Shown here one piece after another: positions 9,201-17,034 of a stretch of DNA of 64,000 nucleotides (its first letter is position 1; every line of letters begins with the position of its first letter). The DNA comes from Rhodanobacter sp. C01 (GTDB taxonomy: Bacteria > Pseudomonadota > Gammaproteobacteria > Xanthomonadales > Rhodanobacteraceae), in NCBI RefSeq assembly GCF_002001045.1, contig NZ_MUNR01000005.1:124001-188000 (forward strand), in the 5' to 3' direction. Position numbers and translations under genes: made by a program. The notes below the pieces were generated by a model. The model worked only from the letters and a program-made list of their open reading frames with translations, was not told where the DNA came from and ran no database searches.

Positions 9201-10525
9201 TGATCGGCCGCTCCAAGGGGTCCCACATGTGGGACCTGGATGGCAACGAGTACGTCGATGCGCTCAACGGCTTCGGCATGAGCCTGTTCGGCTGGCAGCC
9301 CGATTTCATCGTCGATGCGGTACGCCGCCAGCTCGATCTCGGCTACGAGATCGGCCCGCAGCATCCGTTGTCGGGCGACGTGGCGCGCCTGGTGTGCGAG
9401 ATCACCGGGCACGATCGCGCGGCGCTGTGCAACACCGGATCGGAAGCGGTCCTCGGAGCGCTGCGCATCGCGCGCACGGTGACCGGTCGAAGCACGGTGG
9501 CGCTGTTCACGGGTTCGTACCACGGCATCATCGACGAGGTCATCGTGCGCGGCACGAAGAAGCTGCGTGCGGTGCCGGCGGCGCCTGGCATCCTGCGCAA
9601 CACCGCCGAGAACGTGCTGGTGCTCGACTACGGTACGCCGGAATCGCTGGAAATCATCCGCGCCCGCGCACACGAACTGGCGGCGGTGCTGATCGAGCCG
9701 GTGCAGAGCCGGCGCCCCGACTTCCAGCCGGTCGATTTCCTCAAGGAAGTGCGGGCGATCACCGCCGCGTCAGGCACGCTGTGCATTTTCGACGAGATCG
9801 TCACCGGCTTTCGTGCGCATCCGGGCGGCACCCAGGCACTGTTTGGCATCAAGGCCGACATCGCCACCTACGGCAAGGTCGTCGGCGGCGGTTATCCGAT
9901 TGGTGTCATCGCCGGCAAGCGCGAATACATGGATGCGCTTGATGGCGGCGCCTGGCAGTTCGGCGACGATTCGGTGCCGACGGTGGGAGTTACCTATTTC
10001 GCCGGCACCTTCGTGCGCCATCCGCTCGCGCTGGCGGCGGCCAAGGCGGTGCTGGAGCACATGAAGGAGGCTGGCCCCACGCTGCAGGAGCGCCTCAACG
10101 CCCGCACGGCGGCACTGGCCGACGAACTCAATGCCTTCTGCAGCGAGGTGGGTGCGCCGATCGCGATCAAGCAGTTTGCCTCGGTATGGAAAACCCAGTT
10201 CCTGGAGGATCACCCGCTGCAGGATCTGCTGTTCGCGATGATGCGCAGCCGCGGCATCCACATCCTGGACAATTTCCCGTGCTTCTTCACCAGCGCGCAT
10301 AGCGAGGCGGATTTCCAGCGCATCACCCAGGCCTACAAGGATTCGGTGATCGAACTGCAGGAAGCCGAATTCCTGCCGCGACGTACTGCGACCGTCCACA
10401 CGGTGATGGACGCGAATGTGCCGCCGCTGCCGGGTGCACGCCTCGGGCGCGACCTCGACGGCCGTCCGTGCTGGTTCGTGCCCAACCCCGATGAGGCTGG
10501 CAAGTTCATGAAGGTGGGTGGATGA
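3281..10525 (+). CDS. Hybrid NRPS-PKS with embedded class III aminotransferase
   Basis: A 2414-residue multidomain enzyme. Residues 1-215 resemble only the C-terminal lobe of a condensation domain, and the HHxxxDG motif is absent. An adenylation domain follows (about 225-715: YTSGSTGTPKG, YGPTE, GKIDRR), then a thiolation domain (GGDSL, about 757). A ketosynthase covers about 815-1245 with active Cys in NTACSTS and His in EAHGTA and SNVGH. An acyltransferase covers about 1340-1640 with GHSVGE and the malonyl-type HAFHS. A second carrier (LGLDSLML, about 1755) and an Ala/Pro/Gln-rich linker follow. A PLP class III aminotransferase spans about 1950-2370 with DEIVTGFR and the YGKVVGGG lysine. 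There is no ketoreductase. The order KS-AT-T-aminotransferase matches beta-amino-acid modules such as those of the iturin/mycosubtilin family. The expected step is amino acid + malonyl, then transamination of the beta-ketone. The stop overlaps the next NRPS start (ATGA). The selectivity of the adenylation domain cannot be called by eye. Confidence 0.95.
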   Translation: MSIQIMAHGDMQNMGLLDALPCQAESAGVAWHHHQYPLDAALAANLVDAVRLRSISPSQLLSAAMVLVESRLTGADAVLATAWKAPGAVQQSIAVSRKGMRDAWLETSAGPSGNPVEAPVPGAWFVHDDETMPSSGQVSAALAWRLQLSGDAQLHVDFRGSLDVATVDLLARCLLRTLAAFGLPQDCALESIDIVDPAERHRLLVEWNATDVPRCAADTVHGLFAAVAGQHADKIAVVDDQGSLTYAQLDQRSDGLAARLRDAGVAPGAIVGVMLDRSVDAVTAILGVLKAGAAYLPLDMAYPEERVAFMLDDAGVRIVVTPRVDRVLPLAGSIMRVAVADASEGIDATCARVVLDGDALAYVMYTSGSTGTPKGVEIQHRSIIRLVCGVDYITLGSDTRLLHAAPLGFDASTLEIWGALLNGGCVIVHDEAIPTGTGLARTIARHKVSTAFLTTALFNAIVDVDPRHLAGLDELFTGGEKVSVRHVRRALDALPGTTIIHPYGPTECTTFTTTHRVSRDLAADAPTIPIGRPIADTRLYVLNQCMELLPIGVIGELFVGGIGVARGYLRRPELSAERFVPDPFGSEGERLYRTGDLVRYLPDGCIEFVGRMDGQVKIRGYRIETGEIEAVLTSHRSVGACAVMAREDQPGRKRLVAYYVCIGTEVTAQALRGYLGASLPEFMVPACYVRLDALPLTANGKIDRRALPAPDASRPQLAVPYMDPVGSMEQQTCTVFGELLGLDRVGRDDNFFDLGGDSLSAVRAVNQLNKLAAHELTMLAFFQNPTAAALVVAMEGRPQPAPTTHDMARGERDTDAEPVAIIAMAGRFPGAGDVEAFWRNLCAGQESITFFGADELDPSIPLEQRRDPAYVAARGIIDGVENFDAAFFGIPPREAELMDPQQRIFLELCWECLERGGHVPDAHAAPVGVFGGMYHTTYFQRHLSMRPDLVDKLGAFQVMLANEKDFIATRVAHRLNLTGPAISMNTACSTSLVAICQAFDALRAGRCAMALAGGASVTCPPRSGYLSQEGTMLSPDGHTRSFDAEARGTVFSDGAGVVLLKRLSDALADGNPIYAVIRGGAVNNDGATKASFMAPSSAGQAAVIAMAQADAGVDARSISYVEAHGTATPIGDPIEIEGLTSAFRRSTSDIGFCHVGSVKSNVGHMVIAAGVAGVIKTAFALSEQRIPPTLHFQAPNPGIDFAGSPFVVNQRLQEWRSGGGPLRAGVSSFGVGGTNAHVVMEQAPARPASDAADGPQLLLLSARTASALGAAVTRLADHLIAQPGINLADAAWTLAVGRKVFAHRVAVVAEDVEAAIGRLRSPETAAMVARSHPTRSSDVVFLFPGQGAQYAGMGRELHAREPAFRDAFDACAEALREELGFDLRERVFADNAEALLPTAVMQPATFAIEYALAKLWMSLGVTPAAMVGHSVGEFVAATLAGVFELHDALHLVARRGSLMQAQPEGGMLSVRLPLAALQARLPTDLSLAAENAPGLCVIAGSHEAIAPFQAALEADGIACRLLQTSHAFHSAMMDPVLAPFRAEVAKVVRGTAQLPLVSTAAGDWLGAAEAGSVDYWVDHLRRPVRFSTALGRVLDAPARVLLEVGPRATLSTLARQHLGVQRSQVVAQPTLADTPMAEVASFRLAVGRLWCHGVAIDPAQLDRRGKRHRVLLPSYPFERQRCWVEAVAASTPMIAGAVPATVAVPPPIEELPMSIAPAVPAANRRPRLVAQLKAAFEDVAGIDLADADDSTHFVELGLDSLMLTQMALHLSKVFPVTVTFRQLMTDYSSIDQLASLIDEQLPAEAARSPAVAPVLAAVAGPLQPARPAQGTAMNNDYVQQVIEQQMQLMGQQLALLAGHAGTSAPVASVPTDAAAVPAAVAAPAAAQPNDEEAALAHTKYDVKKAFGAIARIDTAGKFELSARQQGRLDQFIQRYVARTQKSKAYTEAQRPHMADPRVVNGFRPLLKEIIYQIVIGRSKGSHMWDLDGNEYVDALNGFGMSLFGWQPDFIVDAVRRQLDLGYEIGPQHPLSGDVARLVCEITGHDRAALCNTGSEAVLGALRIARTVTGRSTVALFTGSYHGIIDEVIVRGTKKLRAVPAAPGILRNTAENVLVLDYGTPESLEIIRARAHELAAVLIEPVQSRRPDFQPVDFLKEVRAITAASGTLCIFDEIVTGFRAHPGGTQALFGIKADIATYGKVVGGGYPIGVIAGKREYMDALDGGAWQFGDDSVPTVGVTYFAGTFVRHPLALAAAKAVLEHMKEAGPTLQERLNARTAALADELNAFCSEVGAPIAIKQFASVWKTQFLEDHPLQDLLFAMMRSRGIHILDNFPCFFTSAHSEADFQRITQAYKDSVIELQEAEFLPRRTATVHTVMDANVPPLPGARLGRDLDGRPCWFVPNPDEAGKFMKVGG

Positions 10526-13500
10526 ACATGACCAGCGAGTCCACGAAGGTCATGTTGACCGCCGTCGACTACGATCCGTTTGGCGCGGTACCGCTGGTGC
10601 GCGTGGTGCCGAGCACCGAATCGCAGCGCGAGATCTGGCTGGCCGCGAAACTCAGTCCGGAAGCCTCGCTGGCCTACAACGAGTCGGTCACGCTGCGCCT
10701 GCACGGCGCGCTCGATCGCGAGGCCCTGCACACGGCACTGCAGGAGCTGGTCGATCGCCATGATGCGTTGCGCGCGACGTTCGGCCCGGATGGCGAGACA
10801 TTCTGCGTACTCGAACGGCTCGCGCTGGCGCTGCCGGAAAGCGACCTGACCCCGCTGGCCGACGAGGCGCGCGGCAACGCGCTCGCCGCACGCAAGCGCA
10901 GTGCCGTGGAAACGCCGTTCGTGCTCGAACAGGGGCCGCTGTTCCGTGCCGAACTGGTGTGCTGCGGTGCAAACGATCAGGTGCTGATACTGACGGCGCA
11001 TCACATCGTCTGCGATGGCTGGTCATGGTGGGTGATCGTGCGCGAACTGGCTGCCCTGTATGCCCGGCATCACGGGATATTGGTGGAAACACTCCCGGCC
11101 ACCGATTCGTTTGCCGATTTTGCGCTGGCGCAGGCAGCGCATCCGGATATCCGTGCACTCGCCGACGACGAGACGTACTGGCTGGCGCGTTATGCCGACG
11201 GCACGCCGGTGCTTGAGTTGCCAACCGACCGACCGCGCCCGCCGCGTCGCTCGTTTGCCTCGGCGCGCGAGGATCACGTGCTCGATGCCGCGCTGCTCAC
11301 CGCCATCAGGCAGCTCGGCGCACATCGTGGCGCGAGTCTGTTCGCCACCTTGCTTGGCAGTTTTGCCGCAGTACTGGCCCGGCTGGCCGGACAGGCCGAC
11401 GTGGTGATCGGCATTCCGGCTGCGGCACAGGCAATCAATGGCCACCAGGATCTGGTCGGGCACGGTGTGAACCTGCTGCCACTGCGTTTCACTCCCGATC
11501 CGATGGCACCCTTTGCGCAACTGCTCAAGACGGGCCAGGTCACGCTGCTGGATGCGCTCGATCACCAGCAGTACACCTTCGGCACTTTATTGAAGAAGCT
11601 CGGCATCGGTCGCGACCCGAGCCGGCTGCCATTGGTCAGCGTGCTGTTCAATATCGACCAGGCACTCGATCATGAGGCTACTGCGTTCCCGGGGCTGGCA
11701 ATGGAGTTCTCCAGTACCGCGCGCAGCTTCGAGAACTTCGAGCTGTTCATCAACGCCGTGCAGGAGCATGGCCAGCTCCGGCTTGAGTGCCAGTACAACC
11801 GCGACCTGTTCGACGCCACCACGGTGCGCCGCTGGCTGACCGCTTATGAGACCTTGCTGCGCGCGGCTGTCGAGCGGCCCGAGGCAATGCTTGGCGTATT
11901 GCCACTGGTGAGCGAGTCCGCGCGCCGTGAATTGCAGGCGCTGCAGCCTGCGGCCAGGCCATTCGATGCGGAGCAGCGCGCACATGAGTTTTTCGAAGCG
12001 CAATGTGACCGCATGCCCGATCGTGTGGCGGTGCGTGCAGGCACTGCCGCGCTGAGCTACGCCGAGCTCGAGTCACGCGCCAACCGCATCGCCCATCTGC
12101 TACGGGCGAACGGCGTACGCCGTGGTGCACTGGTCGGCATTGCGCTGGATCGTGGCATCGACATGGTGGCGGCCTTGCTCGGCGTCCTGAAGGCGGGTGC
12201 CGGCTACGTGCCGCTCGATCCAGGGTTTCCGCTGGAGCGACTGAATTACATGGTCAGTGACGCTGGCCTCGCCGCGCTGGTCACGCAGAGCGAACACGCA
12301 ACGCGCTTCGATCTGCGCGGGCGCCCGGTGCTGGCGCTGGACCGGTTGACCGCGGAACTGCAGCAGGCAGCGACCGCACGCATCGGACGTGACGCGGATG
12401 CAGGCACGCCGGAATCCGTGGCCTACGTGATCTACACCTCGGGCTCCACCGGCAATCCGAAGGGCGTGCTGGTACCGCATCGGGCGACCGCCAATTTCCT
12501 CACGGCGATGCAGCAGGCACCAGGTATAGAGGTCGACGACCGGCTGGTGGCGGTGACCACGCTGTCGTTCGACATCGCCTTCATGGAACTGATGTTGCCG
12601 CTGGCCGTCGGTGCCCAGGTGATCGTGGCGAGCCGCGAGCAGGTGCGTGACGGCGCTGCCTTGCGCACGCTCATTGAAACCAGCGAGGCGAACTACCTGC
12701 AGGCCACGCCGGCCGGCTGGCGCCTGCTGCTCGAATCGGGCTGGCAAGGACATCCGCGTTTCAAGGCGGTGTCCGGCGGCGAGCCGTTGTCGCTGGCGCT
12801 GGCCGATGCGCTGCTCGCGCGTTGCGGTGAAGTGTGGAATGGCTATGGACCCACCGAGTGCACGGTCTATGCAACCTTCTGGAAAGTCGAGAACCAGCGC
12901 GCCGGCATCGTGATCGGACGCCCGGTGGCGAACACCACGGTATGGGTGCTGGACGAACAACGCCAGTTGTGCCCGATCGGTGTGCCCGGCGAGCTCTGGA
13001 TCGGCGGTGCCAGTGTCGCGCTTGGCTACCTCGACCGGCCGGAGCTGACGGCCGAACGCTTTGTTGCCGACCCGTATGCCGGTCGGCCCGATGTCCAGTT
13101 CTACCGCACCGGTGATCGCGGTCGCTGGCTCGCCAACGGCACGATCGAGCATCTGGGCCGGATCGATTTCCAGGTCAAGCTGCGTGGCTTCCGCATCGAG
13201 CCTGGCGAGATCGAGGCGAACCTCGCCGGCCAGCCCGGAGTGGCACACGCCGTGGTCATCGTGCGTGAGGATGTGCCCGGCGATGCGCGGCTGGTCGCGT
13301 ACCTGGTGGCTACGTCCGGGGACGGCGTGAATGAGCCTGCGTTGCGTACGCACCTGCGGAACGTGTTGCCGGAATACATGATCCCGCAGCATTTCATCGT
13401 GCTCGATGCGATGCCGCTGTTGCCGAACGGCAAGATCGACCGCAAACGCCTGCCGGCGCCATCGACCGTCGCCGGTGCGGCCGCCGAACGGCTTGCGCCG

Positions 13501-16500
13501 CGCGACGAGCTCGAGCAGCGCGTGGCGACAGCCATGGCCAGCGCGCTCGGCAGCGGCCCACTTGGCGTGGATGACAATTTCTTCGAGCATGGTGGCCATT
13601 CACTGCTGGTCGCCCAACTCACGGCACGACTCAACCGCGATCTGAACCTCGCGTTGCCCTTGCGCACGGTATTCGAAGCACCGACCGTGGCACGTCTTGC
13701 GGCAGCCATTCGCACCAACGGTACCGTCGGAGTATCCACGCCGCAGCGATCGATTCCACGCCTGCCGGATCGGCAGCGCGCACCACTGTCATCGATGCAG
13801 CAGCGATTGTGGTACCTCGAACAGTTGCATCCGGGACGGGTGGTCTACAACACGCCTTCGGCACACCGCCTGCGCGGTCCGATGAACGAAGTCGCCTTCG
13901 AGCGGGCGTTGCGCGAAACGGTGCGGCGGCAGCCAGTGTTGCGCACCTCGATCGAGTTGAACGAGACATCGACGATGCAGCGCATCCACGACGATGTCGT
14001 AGTCAGCCTGTTGCCGGTCGAGGACCTGTCGGGTCTGCCGGAAGGGACGCGGGAACTCGAATTGTACCGACGCCTCGATGCGCTGATCGCCGAGCCGTTC
14101 GATCTGACCGTGGCGCCGCTGTTTCGCGCACGGCTGTTCCGGCTCGGCGAGCAGGATCATGTGTTCTTCTTCATGACCCATCACATCATCTGGGACGGTT
14201 GGTCGTTCGACCTGCTGTATGAAGATCTTTCGCGGGCCTACGTCGCATTCTGTGCCGGGCAATCGACGCCGCTGGCGCCGCTGGCGGTGGAATACGGCGA
14301 CTTTGCCGCCTGGCATTGCGACTGGATGCGTGGCGATGAATTGAGCCGCCAGCTGACGCACTGGCTGCAGCGCCTGGGCGGAACGCTGGAACCACTTGAG
14401 CTGCCCACCGACCAGCCGCGGCCGGCGCGCATGTCCGGCGCCGGGGCCACCGAATGGATCCGCATGCCCACCGACAGTCTGGCGGCGATCCATGCCTTGG
14501 GCCAGCGCGTGGAGGCGACCTCGTTCATGGTGCTCCTGGCCGCATATTATGTCCTGCTGCATCGGCTCAGTGGCCAGCGCGACCTGATCGTGGGCACGCC
14601 GGTGCGCGGTCGCGACAGCGTCGATCTCGAGCCGGTGATGGGGCTTTTCGTCAACGCGCTGCCGTTGCGCGCGGAAATTGATCCACAGGCATCGTTCCTG
14701 GATGTCCTGCGTGTCGTGCGTGGCGTGGTGCTTGATGCCTTCTCCTGCCCTGACGTGCCGTTCGAGCATCTGGTGTCGTCGCTGAGGTTGCCGCGTGACG
14801 AAGGCCGGTCGCCGGTCTACCAGGCGATGTTCTCGTTCCAGGATGTGCGCCAGCGTATCGGCACGTGGGGTGAGCTCCGGCATGAGCACCTGCCGGTGTT
14901 CCAGCGCGGGGTGGCCGACGATCTTGGCCTGTGGTTCATCGAGCAGGAGCAGAGCCTGCTGGGTGGCATCACCTACAGCACGGATCTTTTCAGCGCCGCG
15001 ACGGCGGCACGTTTTCGCGAGTGCTACGAAACGCTGCTCGCATCGGCACTGCTTGATCCGCAGCGACCGGTTTCACAGCTGGACTTGCTGTCTACCCGGG
15101 AACAGGACCTTCTGCAGCACTGGAACGCGACGTCTGTCGCGGTGACGAATTGCTGCATGCATGCGCTGGTCGAGGCGCAGTGCGATCGCACGCCCGAGCG
15201 TATCGCGATACGCTGTGGTGATCATGCGCTGACCTATGCGGAACTGGATGCGCGTGCCAACCGCATTGCGCACGTGCTGCGCGCCTGCGGTGCGGGCAAC
15301 GGAAACCTGGTCGGCATCGCGCTGGATCGAAGCATCGACATGGTCGCCACGGTGCTCGGCGTGCTCAAGGCAGGCGCAGGTTATGTGCCGCTCGATCCCG
15401 ATTTTCCCGGTGAGCGCCTGGACCACATGATCAGTGATGCGAACCTCGCCGCCCTGGTCACCCAGTATGGACACGCGGCGCGGTTCGATCTGCGCGGGCG
15501 CCCGCTGCTGGTGCTCGATCGGGATGTCACGGAACTGGACGCCGCACCGGCGACGCGCATCGGTCACGATGCCGCTGCGGCGACGGCAGATTCGATCGCC
15601 TACGTGATCTATACCTCCGGCTCCACCGGTCGGCCCAAGGGCGTGGAAATCCCGCATCGTGCCGTGGCGAACTTCTTGGCTGGCATGATCGAGCGACCGG
15701 GGCTGCGCGAGGACGACCGGCTGGTCGCGGTGACCACGCTGTCATTTGATATCGCGGTGCTGGAGCTGTTCGGTCCGCTCAGTGTCGGTGCCGAAGTGGT
15801 GCTGGCCCGACGCGAGGACGCGATGGACGGCGAAACGCTCAAGACGTTGCTTGCGACGAGCCGGGCCACGCTGATGCAGGCGACGCCAGTCACCTGGCGC
15901 GTGCTGCTGCAGTCCGGCTGGCCGGGCCAGTCCGGGTTCCGTGCGCTGTGCGGCGGCGAAGCACTGGCACCGGATCTGGCCGCCCAGTTGCTGAACGCAA
16001 GCGCCGAAGTGTGGAACCTGTATGGTCCCACCGAGACCACAGTGTGGTCGACCTGCTGGCGGGTCGAGCATCCCGAGCAAGGCATCTCGATCGGCACGCC
16101 GATCGCAAACACCTCGGTATGGATACTCGACGCGCAGCGCCAGCGCTGCCCGGTCGGCGTCCCCGGTGAAATCTGGATCGGCGGCGCGGGCGTTGCGCTC
16201 GGCTACCGGCATCGACCGGAACTGACCCAGGAACGCTTTGTCGCCGACCCCTACTCGGATCAACCCGAGGCACGCATGTACCGCACCGGCGATCGCGGTC
16301 GCTGGCTGGCCAATGGCACGCTGGAGCATCTGGGACGGCTCGATTTCCAGGTCAAGCTGCGTGGCTTCCGCATCGAGCTTGGCGAGATCGAGGCGGTAGC
16401 TCGCGAGGAACCGGCGGTCAGCGATTGCGTCGCCGTGGCGCACGATGTCAGCGAACATGATCGCCGCCTGATTCTGTACGTTGCTTCGGAGGAATCCGAG

Positions 16501-16965
16501 GAGACCTTGCTGCCGCGGCTGCGCGCCGGCCTCTCGGCGCAGTTGCCGGGCTATATGCAGCCGCAACATCTGGTCCGGCTGACGGCATTGCCGCAGACGC
16601 CGAACGGCAAGATCGATCGCAAGGCGTTGCCGCTGCCGGTGTGGAGCAGCGCGCCGCCCGCCGATGCGGCGACGGCAAGCATCGCGGATCCGCGTCAACG
16701 CTATCTGGCGGCCGTCTGGTGCGAACTCATCGGCGTGGAGCGGGTGCAGCCTGGCGACAACTTCTTCGATATTGGCGGACACTCGTTGCTGGCGATGGAG
16801 CTGGTCGCCCGGGTACGGCGTGAAACCAAGGTACGCTTGAACCTGCTTGATATCGCCACCGGCACCATGGCGTCGCTGGCCACCGAGCTGCCCGATATCG
16901 CCAGCACGGAGCCGAAGAGCCTTTCGCTGGGGACGCGCCTGCGTCACCTGCTTGGATTCCACTGA
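10522..16965 (+). CDS. Two-module NRPS (C-A-T-C-A-T), no release domain
   Basis: A 2147-residue synthetase overlapping the previous gene by ATGA. Domains are C1 (about 28-465, HHIVCDG), A (about 490-985, YTSGSTGNPKG, GKIDRK), T (GGHSLLVA, about 1020), C2 (about 1085-1520, HHIIWDG), A (about 1535-2040) and T (GGHSLLAME, about 2080). The protein ends about 60 residues later with no thioesterase, reductase, condensation or epimerisation domain. By-eye specificity pockets give D-I-L-Q-L-G-L-V-W for the second A domain, the known glycine type, and D-I-M-Q-V-G-G-V-Y for the first, which is related but not assigned. The two A domains are strongly alike over long stretches (both contain FQVKLRGFRIE and RTGDRGRWLANGT), which suggests an internal duplication. 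C1 should accept the beta-amino chain from the upstream aminotransferase module. Pocket residues were aligned by memory to GrsA and need checking. Confidence 0.95.
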   Translation: MNMTSESTKVMLTAVDYDPFGAVPLVRVVPSTESQREIWLAAKLSPEASLAYNESVTLRLHGALDREALHTALQELVDRHDALRATFGPDGETFCVLERLALALPESDLTPLADEARGNALAARKRSAVETPFVLEQGPLFRAELVCCGANDQVLILTAHHIVCDGWSWWVIVRELAALYARHHGILVETLPATDSFADFALAQAAHPDIRALADDETYWLARYADGTPVLELPTDRPRPPRRSFASAREDHVLDAALLTAIRQLGAHRGASLFATLLGSFAAVLARLAGQADVVIGIPAAAQAINGHQDLVGHGVNLLPLRFTPDPMAPFAQLLKTGQVTLLDALDHQQYTFGTLLKKLGIGRDPSRLPLVSVLFNIDQALDHEATAFPGLAMEFSSTARSFENFELFINAVQEHGQLRLECQYNRDLFDATTVRRWLTAYETLLRAAVERPEAMLGVLPLVSESARRELQALQPAARPFDAEQRAHEFFEAQCDRMPDRVAVRAGTAALSYAELESRANRIAHLLRANGVRRGALVGIALDRGIDMVAALLGVLKAGAGYVPLDPGFPLERLNYMVSDAGLAALVTQSEHATRFDLRGRPVLALDRLTAELQQAATARIGRDADAGTPESVAYVIYTSGSTGNPKGVLVPHRATANFLTAMQQAPGIEVDDRLVAVTTLSFDIAFMELMLPLAVGAQVIVASREQVRDGAALRTLIETSEANYLQATPAGWRLLLESGWQGHPRFKAVSGGEPLSLALADALLARCGEVWNGYGPTECTVYATFWKVENQRAGIVIGRPVANTTVWVLDEQRQLCPIGVPGELWIGGASVALGYLDRPELTAERFVADPYAGRPDVQFYRTGDRGRWLANGTIEHLGRIDFQVKLRGFRIEPGEIEANLAGQPGVAHAVVIVREDVPGDARLVAYLVATSGDGVNEPALRTHLRNVLPEYMIPQHFIVLDAMPLLPNGKIDRKRLPAPSTVAGAAAERLAPRDELEQRVATAMASALGSGPLGVDDNFFEHGGHSLLVAQLTARLNRDLNLALPLRTVFEAPTVARLAAAIRTNGTVGVSTPQRSIPRLPDRQRAPLSSMQQRLWYLEQLHPGRVVYNTPSAHRLRGPMNEVAFERALRETVRRQPVLRTSIELNETSTMQRIHDDVVVSLLPVEDLSGLPEGTRELELYRRLDALIAEPFDLTVAPLFRARLFRLGEQDHVFFFMTHHIIWDGWSFDLLYEDLSRAYVAFCAGQSTPLAPLAVEYGDFAAWHCDWMRGDELSRQLTHWLQRLGGTLEPLELPTDQPRPARMSGAGATEWIRMPTDSLAAIHALGQRVEATSFMVLLAAYYVLLHRLSGQRDLIVGTPVRGRDSVDLEPVMGLFVNALPLRAEIDPQASFLDVLRVVRGVVLDAFSCPDVPFEHLVSSLRLPRDEGRSPVYQAMFSFQDVRQRIGTWGELRHEHLPVFQRGVADDLGLWFIEQEQSLLGGITYSTDLFSAATAARFRECYETLLASALLDPQRPVSQLDLLSTREQDLLQHWNATSVAVTNCCMHALVEAQCDRTPERIAIRCGDHALTYAELDARANRIAHVLRACGAGNGNLVGIALDRSIDMVATVLGVLKAGAGYVPLDPDFPGERLDHMISDANLAALVTQYGHAARFDLRGRPLLVLDRDVTELDAAPATRIGHDAAAATADSIAYVIYTSGSTGRPKGVEIPHRAVANFLAGMIERPGLREDDRLVAVTTLSFDIAVLELFGPLSVGAEVVLARREDAMDGETLKTLLATSRATLMQATPVTWRVLLQSGWPGQSGFRALCGGEALAPDLAAQLLNASAEVWNLYGPTETTVWSTCWRVEHPEQGISIGTPIANTSVWILDAQRQRCPVGVPGEIWIGGAGVALGYRHRPELTQERFVADPYSDQPEARMYRTGDRGRWLANGTLEHLGRLDFQVKLRGFRIELGEIEAVAREEPAVSDCVAVAHDVSEHDRRLILYVASEESEETLLPRLRAGLSAQLPGYMQPQHLVRLTALPQTPNGKIDRKALPLPVWSSAPPADAATASIADPRQRYLAAVWCELIGVERVQPGDNFFDIGGHSLLAMELVARVRRETKVRLNLLDIATGTMASLATELPDIASTEPKSLSLGTRLRHLLGFH

Positions 16966-17034
16966 CATGCATGCGACTCACGCGTTCGTTACCCGGGTGC
17001 GTGCTGCCCTCACCTGCAAACGGAGACTGCACCC

